The notes: generated by a model not told the origin, from the letters alone. Counted from the first letter of the stretch, positions 45,643 through 56,746 are shown. The stretch: DNA of 64,000 nucleotides from Nocardioides sp. YR527 (GCF_900101045.1 NZ_FNFN01000006.1:186001-250000); one strand, 5' to 3'. Numbers and translations are program-made.

Positions 45643-47757
45643 ATGGTGCCTGTGAACGATGACGTGACCGACGCGGGCCCCGAGCAGAAGAACGAGCACC
45701 AGGAGCTCGCCGAGCAGATCGAGGACGCTCGCTACCGCTACTTCGTGCTCGACGAGCCGACGCTCTCCGACGCCGACTACGACCAGAAGTGGCGGCGGAT
45801 CAACGAGCTCGAGGAGCAGTTCCCCGAGCTGCGCACCCCCGACTCGCCGACCCAGAAGGTCGGTGGCACGTTCTCGACGGAGTTCACCGCGGTCGACCAC
45901 CTGCAGCGGATGGAGTCGCTCGACAACGTCTTCTCCTTCGACGAGCTCGCCGGCTGGCACGCCCGGGTCGCCAAGGACGGCGCCGGGCAAGCCGAGCTGC
46001 TGTGCGAGCTCAAGGTCGACGGACTGGCCATCAACCTGCTCTACGAGAAGGGCCGCCTGGTCCGGGCGCTGACCCGTGGCGACGGCCGCACCGGTGAGGA
46101 CGTCACTCCGAACGTACGCACCATCAAGTCCATCCCGCACCGGCTCACCGGCACCGACGAGTTCCCGGTGCCCGACCTCGTCGAGGTGCGCGGCGAGGTC
46201 TTCTTGTCCATCGAGGCCTTCGACAAGCTCAATGCCTCGCTGGTCGACGCGGGCAAGCCGATGTTCGCCAACCCGCGCAACTCCGCCGCCGGGTCGCTGC
46301 GCCAGAAGGACCCGCGGGTGACCGCGACCCGCGCGCTCGGGATGGTCTGCCACGGCATCGGCGCCCGGGAGGGCTTCCAACCGGTCGCCCAGTCGCATGC
46401 GTACGACGCCCTGAAGGCCTGGGGGCTGCCCACCTCCAAGCGGGTCAAGGTGCTCAAGAGCCTCGCCGAGGTCGAGGAGTTCATCAGCTACTTCGGCGAG
46501 CACCGCCACGACGTCACCGAGCACGAGATCGACGGGGTCGTCATCAAGGTCGACGACATCTCGCTGCAGCGCCGCCTCGGCTCGACCAGCCGCGCGCCAC
46601 GGTGGGCGATCGCCTACAAGTACCCGCCGGAGGAGGTCAACGCCAAGCTGCTCGCCATCGACGTCGGCGTGGGCCGCACCGGCCGGGTCACGCCGTTCGG
46701 CGTCATGGAGCCGACCAAGGTCGCCGGCTCGACCGTCGAGCGCGCGACGCTCCACAACGCCCACGAGGTCAAGCGGAAGGACGTACGCCCCGGCGACACC
46801 ATCATCCTTCGCAAGGCCGGCGACGTCATCCCGGAGATCCTCGGCCCGGTGCTGCCGCTGCGGCCCGAGGGGCTGCCGGAGTGGGTGATGCCCACCGAGT
46901 GCCCCGCGTGCGGCACCACGCTCGCCGAGCAGAAGGAGGGCGACAAGGATCTGCGCTGCCCCAACCACCGGGGCTGCCCGGCGCAGGTGCGGGAGCGGGT
47001 CTTCTTCGCCTCCGGGCGGGGTGCCTTCGACATCGAGGGGATGGGCTACGAGGCGGCGGACGCGCTGCTGGCCGCCGAGGTGATCACCAACGAGGGCGAC
47101 ATCTTCTCGCTCGACGAGGCCAAGCTGGCCACGACCGCGTTCTTCACGCGCGCCGCGAAGAAGGCCGAGAAGGAGGCCGGCGCCGGCGACCGGGTGCTCA
47201 ACGCCAACGCCGCCGGGCTGCTGGCCAACCTGGAGGAGCGCAAGCAGGTCCCGCTGTGGCGGGTGCTGGTCGCGCTCTCCATCCGCCATGTCGGCCCGTC
47301 CGCGGCCCGGGCGCTGGCCACCGAGTTCGGCTCGCTCGACGCCATCTGGGCCGCCTCCCAGGAGGAGCTGGCCGGCACCGAGGGCGTCGGCGGGATCATC
47401 GCCGAGGCCATCGTCGAGTGGCGCCAGGTCGACTGGCACCAGGAGATCGTGGACAAGTGGCGCGACGCCGGGGTCTCTCTCGCCGACGAGCGCGACGAGT
47501 CGGTGGCGCGCACCCTCGAGGGCCTGACCATCGTCGTCACCGGCTCGCTCGTGGACTTCTCCCGCGACGGCGCCAAGGAGGCGATCATCAGCCGCGGCGG
47601 CAAGGCCGCGGGCTCGGTCTCCAAGAAGACCGACTACGTCGTGGTCGGCGAGAGTGCCGGCTCCAAGGCCGCCAAGGCCGAGGAGCTGGGCCTCCCGATC
47701 CTCGACGAGGCGGCGTTCAAGGTCCTGCTGGAGTCCGGCCCGAATGGACTCAGCTAG
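45643..47757 (+). CDS. ligA: NAD-dependent DNA ligase LigA
   Basis: The 704-residue ligase seals nicks in replication and repair. It has domain Ia (DARYRYFVLDEPTLSDADYDQ), the adenylation motif CELKVDGLAINL with Lys124, an OB fold, the Cys4 zinc finger (CPACG ... CPNHRGCP), helix-hairpin-helix repeats and a C-terminal BRCT domain (LTIVVTGSLVDFSRDGAKEAI). ATG 45643 was chosen. GTG 45652 and ATG 45622 are alternatives, and none has a strong ribosome site. Confidence 0.96.
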   Translation: MVPVNDDVTDAGPEQKNEHQELAEQIEDARYRYFVLDEPTLSDADYDQKWRRINELEEQFPELRTPDSPTQKVGGTFSTEFTAVDHLQRMESLDNVFSFDELAGWHARVAKDGAGQAELLCELKVDGLAINLLYEKGRLVRALTRGDGRTGEDVTPNVRTIKSIPHRLTGTDEFPVPDLVEVRGEVFLSIEAFDKLNASLVDAGKPMFANPRNSAAGSLRQKDPRVTATRALGMVCHGIGAREGFQPVAQSHAYDALKAWGLPTSKRVKVLKSLAEVEEFISYFGEHRHDVTEHEIDGVVIKVDDISLQRRLGSTSRAPRWAIAYKYPPEEVNAKLLAIDVGVGRTGRVTPFGVMEPTKVAGSTVERATLHNAHEVKRKDVRPGDTIILRKAGDVIPEILGPVLPLRPEGLPEWVMPTECPACGTTLAEQKEGDKDLRCPNHRGCPAQVRERVFFASGRGAFDIEGMGYEAADALLAAEVITNEGDIFSLDEAKLATTAFFTRAAKKAEKEAGAGDRVLNANAAGLLANLEERKQVPLWRVLVALSIRHVGPSAARALATEFGSLDAIWAASQEELAGTEGVGGIIAEAIVEWRQVDWHQEIVDKWRDAGVSLADERDESVARTLEGLTIVVTGSLVDFSRDGAKEAIISRGGKAAGSVSKKTDYVVVGESAGSKAAKAEELGLPILDEAAFKVLLESGPNGLS

Positions 47758-47782
47758 AAAATACCCCCCATAGTGTGGCGTC

Positions 47783-50050
47783 GTGCTCGATGCCCTTCCC
47801 CCACTCCTCACGGTCGCCGCGGTCCTGCTGGTCCCGGCGACCGTGCTGTTGTTCACGATCCGTACGCCGCGCACCGGCTCGCTCGCGGCTGCCACGGCGA
47901 TCCAGGTGGCGATCCTCACCGCGGTGGTCGCCCTCGGGATCGGTCTGCTGCTCGGCCAGGACATCGTCAGGGCCGTGATCGGCGGCCTCGTCCTCGGTGC
48001 CTCGCTGCTGGCCTGGCTGCCCGCGGCGCGGGACTGGGACGTACGCGGCCTGGTCGCCTGGGCGCTCACCATCGACGTGGGCCTGCTCTACCTGACCTAT
48101 GTGGGGCTGTGGACGGTCACGACCCACCCCGGGGTGTGGACGACGACGCTGTCGAGCGTGCTGTGGCTGCTGGAGGTCTTCGTCTTCCTGATCGGCGTCG
48201 GCTACCTGTGGGAGATGGTCGACGTGCTCGCCCGGCGCCGCTGGCGCGGATGGCCGACACGGGGTGAGCACCACCCGGGCTGGGGCCGGCCGTTCGTGAG
48301 CCTGCACGTCCCGACCCACAACGAGCCGCCCGAGATGGTCATCGAGACGCTCCAGCGGATGCTCGAGCTGGACTACGACGCGTACGAGATCCTGGTCATC
48401 GACAACAACACCGACGACCCCGCGTTGTGGCGGCCGGTGCAGGACTTCTGCGAGCAGTACGACGGCGTCACCTTCATCCACCTGGCGAACTGGCCGGGGT
48501 TCAAGTCCGGGGCTCTCAACTACGCGCTGACCAGGATGAACCCGCTCACCGAGGTCGTCGGGATCGTCGACGCCGACTACCACGTCGCCCCGGACTTCCT
48601 GGCCCACAACGCCCCGCTGTTCACCGACGAGTCGGTGGCCTTCGTGCAGACGCCGCAGGACTACCGGGACTGGGACGTCTCGCCCTACTTCCGCCGCCTC
48701 TACCACTCCTACGGCTACTTCTTCGACGTCAGCCAGGTCTCCCGCAACGAGCGCAACGGCGCCATCTTCGGCGGCACCATGGGGCTCATCCGGGCCTCCG
48801 CGCTGGTCCGCTCCGGCGGCTGGGACGAGTGGTGCATCACCGAGGACGCCGAGCTGTCGCTGCGGCTGCTGAAGATGGGCTACAACGGGATGCACGTCGA
48901 CCGCTCCTACGGCCGCGGTGTGATGCCGCTGACCTTCGAGACGCTCAAGAAGCAGCGGTTCCGGTGGTGCTTCGGCGGCATCCAGATCCTGCGGATGCAC
49001 TGGCGCTCGCTGCTGCCCGGGCAACGCACCGAGGACAACCAGCTGACGATGGCGCAGCGCTGGGCCTACCTCGTCGGCGGGCTGCAGTGGTTCGGTGACC
49101 TCGCCGGTGCTCTGTTCACCTTCTTCCTGATCTCGGGTGCGCTCGACCTGATGCTCGGCGGGGGTCTGGTCGTACGCCGCCTCTCCGGGCTCCTCCTGTT
49201 CGCCACCGTCGCGCTGGTGCTCTTCGGTGCGGCCCGCTCGATCGCGCTGGTCCGGCTCCGTGGTGGTGCCTCCTGGGCTGACGCGCTCGGTGCCTTCGGG
49301 CTCTGGCTCGCCCTCGGGGTGACCGTCACGCGGGCCTCCTGGCTCGGACTGGTCTCGCGGGAGGGCACGTTCCTGCGTACGCCGAAGATCAAGGGGCAGC
49401 CACGGGTGCGCGACGTGGTGCGGGGCAACCTGGTGGAGACCTTCGCCGCCGCGGCCTGCCTTCTCATGGCGGTCCTGGTCGGCGTGACCGGTGGGGCCAC
49501 TGGGGTCGCCATCGCGGCGCTGCTCGCCTTCCAGGGAGTCGGCTACGCGCTGGCACCGATCAACAGCTGGGCGGCGATCCGCAGTGACCTGCCCGCCGAC
49601 CTGCGCCGCCGCCGCGAGCGGATCTGGGCCTGGAGCGCGGCCGCGGCCGCCCCCGCGGCCCGGCGCGGTGGGCTGGTACTGGCCTTCACCTCGGTGCTGC
49701 TCGCCGGGCTGGTCGCGCTCGCGGCGCCGGTGGGCAGCCCGAAGGTGCCCGAGGTCGGCGACGTCCACGGGGCGCTCGAGAAGAAGCGGCAGGCCGAGGA
49801 CGAGGAGGCGTCGACCGAGCGGAGCCCGGCTCCGGAGACCAGCGTGGACCCGACCCAGGCACCGGAGAGCACTCCGAGCCAAACCGGTGCCACGGCCAGC
49901 ACTCAGCCGACCGAGGCCGCCGACCCGACCCCGTCGACCGACCCCACCCGCGGGGCCGACCCGACCCAGGCCGCGTCCGGTCAGCCCGGCTCGGCCGGCA
50001 GGCCTACCGACAAGCCGTCCAACGGCGGAGGCCCGAAAAAGACGCAGTAG
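47783..50050 (+). CDS. Membrane glycosyltransferase family 2 (cellulose-synthase-like)
   Basis: The 755-residue protein has four N-terminal membrane helices, a GT2 catalytic domain, about four more helices and a long Pro/Thr/Ser-rich tail. Catalytic motifs are VPTHNEPPEM (UDP site), VIDNNTDD, VDADYH (DxD), TEDAE and QRFRW (QxxRW). These define a processive or semi-processive polysaccharide synthase. The tail of about 95 residues after the last helix looks disordered and outside. No other exopolysaccharide genes are adjacent. TAGTGT (47771-47776) lies six bases before GTG, fitting a leaderless start. Confidence 0.9.
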   Translation: MLDALPPLLTVAAVLLVPATVLLFTIRTPRTGSLAAATAIQVAILTAVVALGIGLLLGQDIVRAVIGGLVLGASLLAWLPAARDWDVRGLVAWALTIDVGLLYLTYVGLWTVTTHPGVWTTTLSSVLWLLEVFVFLIGVGYLWEMVDVLARRRWRGWPTRGEHHPGWGRPFVSLHVPTHNEPPEMVIETLQRMLELDYDAYEILVIDNNTDDPALWRPVQDFCEQYDGVTFIHLANWPGFKSGALNYALTRMNPLTEVVGIVDADYHVAPDFLAHNAPLFTDESVAFVQTPQDYRDWDVSPYFRRLYHSYGYFFDVSQVSRNERNGAIFGGTMGLIRASALVRSGGWDEWCITEDAELSLRLLKMGYNGMHVDRSYGRGVMPLTFETLKKQRFRWCFGGIQILRMHWRSLLPGQRTEDNQLTMAQRWAYLVGGLQWFGDLAGALFTFFLISGALDLMLGGGLVVRRLSGLLLFATVALVLFGAARSIALVRLRGGASWADALGAFGLWLALGVTVTRASWLGLVSREGTFLRTPKIKGQPRVRDVVRGNLVETFAAAACLLMAVLVGVTGGATGVAIAALLAFQGVGYALAPINSWAAIRSDLPADLRRRRERIWAWSAAAAAPAARRGGLVLAFTSVLLAGLVALAAPVGSPKVPEVGDVHGALEKKRQAEDEEASTERSPAPETSVDPTQAPESTPSQTGATASTQPTEAADPTPSTDPTRGADPTQAASGQPGSAGRPTDKPSNGGGPKKTQ

Positions 50051-50063
50051 GCCCGCAGGCGGG

Positions 50064-51182
50064 TCAGGACTGGTTCATCGTCCCGCTGATGGTCGAGACG
50101 CGCTTCTCGAGGGTGATCGGGGCGTCGGTGCACCCCTGGCCGACCTCGTCGCAGGTCTCCACCTTCGTCCCGGTCGCCCGGATCAGCTGCCCCTCGGAGG
50201 TCCAGCCGATCTGGTCGCCGAGCGCGACGGCGGTCTCGGTGCCCTGTCCGAGGTCGTGGATCGGCGCGGTGGCCGTTTCGTAGCGGCAGTTGTCGTTCTC
50301 GTCGCACATCGCGTAGGGAGCGGCCAAGGCGTGGTTGCCGTCGGGCGAGAGTTGGAGCCTGAAGAGACCGTCGGGGGAGTCGGAGGAGCGAGTGGTCAGG
50401 AGCACGTCGCCGGTGGCCACCTCGACGACTTTCTTGGTCTCGCCGGTGGGATCCTGGGTCACGGCGCGGCCGTTGATCACCTCGGTGGTGTAGCTGCCTG
50501 GAAGCCCCTTCGAGGTGGAGACCTGCCCGGCACGCCATTCGACGTCGAGGGTGCGGTCGTCGAGGGCGACGTAGGCGTGCTCACCGTCGACGGCCACCGG
50601 CGGGGTCGTCCAGCCCGCCCAGGTGTACGTCCCGGAGACCGGGACGTCGGCGACCTTCTCGCCGGTGCCGAGGTCGACGACGCGCACCAGCCAGCCGTCG
50701 CCGTCCTCGACGGTCCAGGAGACGTAGGGCGAGTCGGGGTCGGTCCCGATCAGCCGGTCGCTCACGTCGCCGAGGTCGAGCGGCTGTACGCCGGCCGTCG
50801 TGATCAGCGAGAGGCGTGCGTTGGACTGCGTGCTCCGGGCCAGCAGGCCTACGGAGGTGTAGCGCAGGTCGTTCACCGTGCCGCCGTACGTCACCACGCT
50901 CCCGTCGCCGAAGTGGACGCTGTCGCCCTCGGCGACGGCCCAGCCCCGGGGGTCGCCCTGGGCCGCGGCGATGTGGGGCTCGTCGCCGCCGAGCGTCCCG
51001 CTCAGGGCGTACGTCCCGACCGCGCCGGCCATCACCAGTGCTGCCGTGCCGGCGAACCAGCGGGCCCGTCGGCGCCGGCGGACGGTGCGGGTGCGGTGGT
51101 GGAGCTCGTCGGTGGCCAGACGAGGGACGGACACCTCGTTGGCGGCGTCGCGGAGCAGCGTGCGCAGGTCGTTGTCGGTCAT
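50064..51182 (-). CDS. Sigma-factor-linked single-pass membrane protein with repeat-rich outer domain
   Basis: The 372-residue product has a short cytoplasmic N-terminus (MTDNDLRTLLRDAANEVSVP), an Arg-rich stretch, one membrane helix (FAGTAALVMAGAVGTYAL) and an outside domain with repeated beta motifs (LVRVVDLGTGEKVADV, FRLQLSPDGNHALAAP) suggesting a beta-propeller. Its start overlaps the stop of an ECF sigma factor gene, so an anti-sigma role is likely by context. There is no HxxxCxxC zinc anti-sigma motif. Two Cys occur late (CDENDNC, CDEVGQGC). Confidence 0.75.
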   Translation of the reverse strand: MTDNDLRTLLRDAANEVSVPRLATDELHHRTRTVRRRRRARWFAGTAALVMAGAVGTYALSGTLGGDEPHIAAAQGDPRGWAVAEGDSVHFGDGSVVTYGGTVNDLRYTSVGLLARSTQSNARLSLITTAGVQPLDLGDVSDRLIGTDPDSPYVSWTVEDGDGWLVRVVDLGTGEKVADVPVSGTYTWAGWTTPPVAVDGEHAYVALDDRTLDVEWRAGQVSTSKGLPGSYTTEVINGRAVTQDPTGETKKVVEVATGDVLLTTRSSDSPDGLFRLQLSPDGNHALAAPYAMCDENDNCRYETATAPIHDLGQGTETAVALGDQIGWTSEGQLIRATGTKVETCDEVGQGCTDAPITLEKRVSTISGTMNQS

Positions 51183-51688
51183 GGGGTCACCTCCAGGGTG
51201 AGAGTCGGGTCGCCGAGGATGGTGCGGAGCTTGTCGAGGGCGAAGGAGGTCTGGCTCTTCACGGTGCCCTCCGAGCAGCCGAGGACGGCCGCGGTGCGGC
51301 GTACGTCGAGGTCCTCGTAGAAGCGGAGGACCACGACGGCGCGCTGGCGCGGGGGCAGCGCGGCGACCGCGTCGAGCAGCACCGAGCGGGTGGTCGGGTC
51401 GGTCTCGTGGCCGAGGTCGGGGAGGACCTCGGTGGGCTTCTCGCGGTTCCACGAAGCCTTCCGGAACCAGCTCATCGCGGTGTTGAACAGCACCTGCCTG
51501 GCGTAGGCGGGGGCGGCTTCGAGGGTGCGCACCCGGCCCCAGTTGCCGAAGGTCTTCGCCAGCGCCGTCTGGACCAGGTCCTCCGCGCTGGCGTGGTCCC
51601 CGACGAGCAGGTAGGCAGAGCGATAGAGCCGTGGCCAGGCAACCTGGGCGAACTCGTCGAACTGCTCCTTGGTTGGGGGTCTCGCCAT
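51179..51688 (-). CDS. SigE-family ECF RNA polymerase sigma factor
   Basis: The 169-residue sigma-70 factor has region 2 (FDEFAQVAWPRLYRSAYLLVGDHASAEDLVQTALAKTFGNW) and region 4 (ALPPRQRAVVVLRFYEDLDVRRTAAVLGCSEGTVKSQTSFALDKL). This matches the SigE-family (TIGR02983) class of actinobacterial ECF factors. ATG 51688 has GGATGGATCG ahead of it. Its stop overlaps the start of the likely anti-sigma gene (ATGA). The target promoters are unknown. Confidence 0.9.
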   Translation of the reverse strand: MARPPTKEQFDEFAQVAWPRLYRSAYLLVGDHASAEDLVQTALAKTFGNWGRVRTLEAAPAYARQVLFNTAMSWFRKASWNREKPTEVLPDLGHETDPTTRSVLLDAVAALPPRQRAVVVLRFYEDLDVRRTAAVLGCSEGTVKSQTSFALDKLRTILGDPTLTLEVTP

Positions 51689-51830
51689 CGATCCATCCGA
51701 TCTCTCGAGCCGATTGTCAGGGTTGAGGACGCGGTGGGGCCACTGATCGGTTGTATGTGCGCAGATCTCCCGTCGGGCACGGGCCCGGCCGAGGTGAGAG
51801 ATGGGCGTTCGGCCGCCTAGGATGTGCGGC

Positions 51831-52126
51831 ATGCCAGAAATCACCCGCGACGAGGTCGCGCACCTGGCCGACCTCGCCCGCATCGACCTCAGCGACGCCG
51901 AGCTCGATCACCTTGCCCCGCAGCTGCAGGTGATCCTCGAGTCCGTCGCCTCGATCCAGGGGCTTGCCGGCGACGACGTGCCTGCCACCTCCCACCCGCT
52001 TCCGATGACCAACGTCTTCCGTGAGGACGTCGTCGTGCCCGGCCTGACGCCGGAGCAGGCGCTCTCCGGTGCGCCCGCCGTCGAGGAGCAGCGATTCTCG
52101 GTGCCGCGGATCCTGGGGGACGAGCA

Positions 52127-52130
<4 letters not shown>
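51831..52130 (+). CDS. gatC: Asp-tRNA(Asn)/Glu-tRNA(Gln) amidotransferase subunit C
   Basis: The 99-residue protein has the GatC pattern ITRDEVAHLADLARIDLSDAELDHLAPQLQVIL and MTNVFREDVVVPGLTPEQAL. TAGGAT (51818-51823) is seven bases before ATG 51831, so the transcript may be leaderless. The gatCAB order and overlaps are the actinobacterial norm. Confidence 0.96.
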
Positions 52131-53616
<1,486 letters not shown>

Positions 53617-53620
<4 letters not shown>

Positions 53621-55110
53621 GCGAGACTCTTGTGGCATTCGACGAGGTGCTGGAGCGCTACGACCCGGCCTTCGGGCTCGAGGTACACGTCGAGCTCAAC
53701 ACCAACACCAAGATGTTCTGCGGCTGTCCGGCGACGTTCGGCGGCGAGCCCAACTCCCAGGTCTGCCCGACCTGCCTCGGCCTGCCCGGCTCGATGCCGG
53801 TCGTGAACGCCAAGGCCGTGGAGAGCGCGATCCGGATCGGCCTCGCGCTCAACGGGTCGATCGCGGAGTGGTGCCGGTTCGCCCGGAAGAACTACTTCTA
53901 CCCGGACATGCCGAAGAACTTCCAGACCTCGCAGTACGACGAGCCGATCGTCTACGACGGCTACCTCGACGTCGAGGTCGAGGGGGAGACCTACCGGGTC
54001 GAGATCGAGCGCGCCCACATGGAGGAGGACACCGGCAAGACCACCCACATCGGTGGCGCGACCGGCCGCATCCACGGCGCCGACTACTCGCTGGTCGACT
54101 ACAACCGTGCGGGCATCCCCCTGATCGAGATCGTCACCCGTCCGATCATCGGCACCGGCGCCAAGGCGCCGCTGGTGGCGAAGGCCTACGTCGCCGCGCT
54201 GCGCGAGATCCTGCTGGGCCTCGGCGTCTCCGACGTACGCATGGACCAGGGCTCGATGCGCTGCGACGTCAACCTCTCGCTGTCCCCGAAGGACTCCGGC
54301 GAGCTCGGCACCCGCACCGAGACGAAGAACGTCAACTCGCTGCGCTCGGTCGAGCGGGCCGTACGTTTCGAGATGTCGCGCCACGCCGGGATCCTCGACG
54401 CGGGGGAGGCGATCTTCCAGGAGACCCGCCACTTCCACGAGGACACCGGCACCACCTCGGCCGGACGGCCGAAGTCGGACGCCGACGACTACCGCTACTT
54501 CCCCGAGCCCGACCTGGTGCCCGTTGCTCCGGCCCGGGAGTGGGTCGAGGAGCTGCGGGCGAGCCTGCCGGAGCGCACCGCCGACAAGCGGGCCCGCCTG
54601 CAGGTCGAGTGGGGCTACTCCGAGCTGGAGATGCGGGACGTCTGGGCTGCCGGCGCCCTGTCGCTGATCGAGGCGACGGTCGCCGAAGGAGCCTCCGCGC
54701 AGGCCGCTCGTAAGTGGTGGATGGCCGAGCTCTCGCGCAGCGCCAACGACCGTGGCGTCGAGCTCGCCGAGCTCGGTGTCACCCCGGTGCAGGTCGCCGA
54801 GGTGCAGAAGCTGGTCGACGGCGGTTCGCTGACCGACAAGCTCGCCCGCCAGGTCTTCGAGGGTCTGCTCGCGGGTGAGGGCACGGTCGCCGAGATCATC
54901 GACGCCCGTGGTCTCGCCGTGGTCTCCGACGACGGCGCCCTCGGTGCCGCCGTCGATGAGGCCATCGCCGCCCAGCCCGCCGTAGCCGACAAGATCCGCG
55001 GCGGCAACCAGGCCGCGGCCGGTGCGCTCATCGGCGCGGTGATGAAGTCGACCGGCGGCAAGGCCGACGCCAAGCGCGTCCGCGAGCTGATCCTGGAGAA
55101 GCTCGCCTGA
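53617..55110 (+). CDS. gatB: Amidotransferase subunit B
   Basis: GatB activates and transamidates Glu-tRNA(Gln) or Asp-tRNA(Asn). The 497-residue protein has FGLEVHVELNTNTKMFCGCPATFG and CPTCLGLPGSMPVVN (zinc-binding Cys), the core GGATGRIHGADYSLVDYNRAGIPLIEIVT, and the C-terminal YqeY-like tail domain. ATG overlaps the gatA stop (ATGA). A nested inverted repeat follows the stop. Confidence 0.97.
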
Positions 55111-55118
55111 ACCCACGC

Positions 55119-55210
55119 CGAGTCGGCTCGTCCTGACAACAAAGCCCGCCGAGTCGGCGCGTCATGACGCGCCGACTCGGCGGTCGTTTTGGTCAGGATG
55201 AGCCGACTCG
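55119..55210. repeat. Nested inverted repeat with perfect 38-bp palindrome after gatB
   Basis: Outer 19-bp arms (55119-55137, beginning CGAGTCGGCTCG, with 55192-55210) pair with one mismatch. Inside, 55146-55183 is a perfect 38-bp palindrome built on GAGTCGGC, followed by TCGTTTT. The GAGTCGGC word recurs four times (two per strand). The inner dyad with its T run can serve as the gatCAB terminator. Confidence 0.9.
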
Positions 55211-55355
55211 ACGCAAGGTGTGACGGCCAGGACCGACAGCGGGCATTGACTGGGCGTATCGGTTTGCGACAACCTGCGTCGGCGGGTTGTCGTGCCCCAG
55301 AATCGAGTTACTACGACCGCGCTGCTTGTGACGGCCGAGTTTGGCGGGAGACCAG

Positions 55356-55955
55356 TTGGGCAAGACGAAGCGTCGAAGGTCTCGGCGTCGCCGCGGCGCG
55401 CCCACAGGTTTGCGGATCGACTACCGCCCAGACCGCACTAAGACGAGCGGTACGGCGAGGCGTACTGGCCCGAGGACGAGGAGACCCGGTGCAGCGGAGG
55501 GCACATTTGTACGCTGGGTCAACAGCAGACCTGTCGTCACCACGATCCTGCTTCTCGCCGCGGTTGTTTGCTGCGGCGGCGTGCTCATTACTCACTCCGA
55601 GACCACTGCGCTGCGGGAACGCGGTGTGCGGACAACAGCCGAGGTGGTCGATGTCCATGAGGCATCGGGGCGCTATTCGACGAGTTATGTGACCGTGGCT
55701 TTTGAGGACCGCCAAGGCACGATGACCGAGGTCCGGATCTCTTCGTACACGTGGGACGATCCAGCGCCCGGAGACAGTGTCGAGGTGCTTTTCGACCCCA
55801 AGAGCCCACACAGCGCAGTCGGCGCGGACATCGAGCCTGATTATGTGGTGACGTGGCTCTTCGGTATCGGTGGGCTGCTGGCAGTCGTTGGTAGCTGGGC
55901 GACGTGGACCGGCCGTATCGACTGGCTCAAGCCCTCGCGGCGGCGTAACCGATAG
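55356..55955 (+). CDS. DUF3592-like two-TM membrane protein
   Basis: The product of about 199 residues has a very basic N-terminus (KTKRRRSRRRRG), a first membrane helix (VVTTILLLAAVVCCGGVLI), an outside strand-rich segment (ALRERGVRTTAEVVDVHEASGRYSTSYVTVAFEDRQGTMTEVRIS ... GDSVEVLFDPKSP) typical of DUF3592, and a second helix (TWLFGIGGLLAVVGSWATW). Its function is unknown. TTG 55356, preceded by GGGAG, is the most likely start, but TTG 55341 is possible. Base use is less G/C-biased than its neighbours. Confidence 0.65.
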   Translation: MGKTKRRRSRRRRGAPTGLRIDYRPDRTKTSGTARRTGPRTRRPGAAEGTFVRWVNSRPVVTTILLLAAVVCCGGVLITHSETTALRERGVRTTAEVVDVHEASGRYSTSYVTVAFEDRQGTMTEVRISSYTWDDPAPGDSVEVLFDPKSPHSAVGADIEPDYVVTWLFGIGGLLAVVGSWATWTGRIDWLKPSRRRNR

Positions 55956-55987
55956 TCTCACTCGGACTGTCGATGCTGAGGAGCACC

Positions 55988-56746
55988 ATGACCGAGCCGT
56001 TTCGTATCGCCCTGCTGATCGACGCTGACAACGCGCCTGCCTCGAAGATCGACGACATCTTGAACGACCTGGCCGAGTACGGCGAGGTGACGATCCGGCG
56101 GGCCTACGGCAACTGGACCAAGTCCGAGCTCAAGGGCTGGATCGAGGAGCTGCACGACGCCGCGATCAGGCCGATGCAGCAGTTCGACCTGACCGCGCAC
56201 AAGAACGCCTCCGACATGGCGCTCGCGATCGACGCGGTCGAGCTGCTGCATGCGGCGGTCCCGGACGCGTTCGCGCTGGTCTCCTCCGACTCCGATTTCA
56301 CGCCGCTCGTGCACTATCTGCGGGAGAAGGGCCGCGCGGTCTACGGCTACGGCCGGGAGAAGACGCCAGCGCCGTTCAAGAGCGCCTGTACCCGGTTCAC
56401 CGTGGTGGAGAAGCTCGGCGGCTCCGAGGAGGAGGCCGAGGCCGACACCGAGGCCGGCGCCACGCCCGCCCGCAAGCCGTCCTCCTCGGCGACTTCGGGA
56501 CAACTCTTGAAGCGCAACGCCCGGCTGATCCAGCTGCTGCGCAACTCCATCGCGGCGGCCGCCGACGACGACGGCTGGGCCCTGGTCGGCACGGTCGTCT
56601 CGCGCATCCGCAACCAGTCCTCCGAGGACCCTCGCAACTACGGGTACGCCACCTGGACCAAGCTGATCAAGGCGATCGACCTCTTCGAGCTCAAGGACGA
56701 GGGCACCTCGGCGATCGCGGTCAGCGACAAGCGCACCAAGAAGTGA
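55988..56746 (+). CDS. NYN-domain (PIN-like) nuclease with LOTUS/OST-HTH domain
   Basis: The 252-residue protein has an N-terminal NYN domain (IALLIDADNAPASKIDDIL with Asp12/Asp14, then DMALAIDAVELLHA, and VSSDSDFTPLVHYLREKGRAVYGYG) and a C-terminal LOTUS/OST-HTH-like domain (LIQLLRNSI ... DPRNYGYATWTKLIKAIDLFELKDEG). The fold predicts an RNA-cleaving or RNA-binding protein. GAGGAG precedes ATG 55988. It is convergent with the GH19-like gene ten bases away. Confidence 0.85.
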   Translation: MTEPFRIALLIDADNAPASKIDDILNDLAEYGEVTIRRAYGNWTKSELKGWIEELHDAAIRPMQQFDLTAHKNASDMALAIDAVELLHAAVPDAFALVSSDSDFTPLVHYLREKGRAVYGYGREKTPAPFKSACTRFTVVEKLGGSEEEAEADTEAGATPARKPSSSATSGQLLKRNARLIQLLRNSIAAAADDDGWALVGTVVSRIRNQSSEDPRNYGYATWTKLIKAIDLFELKDEGTSAIAVSDKRTKK

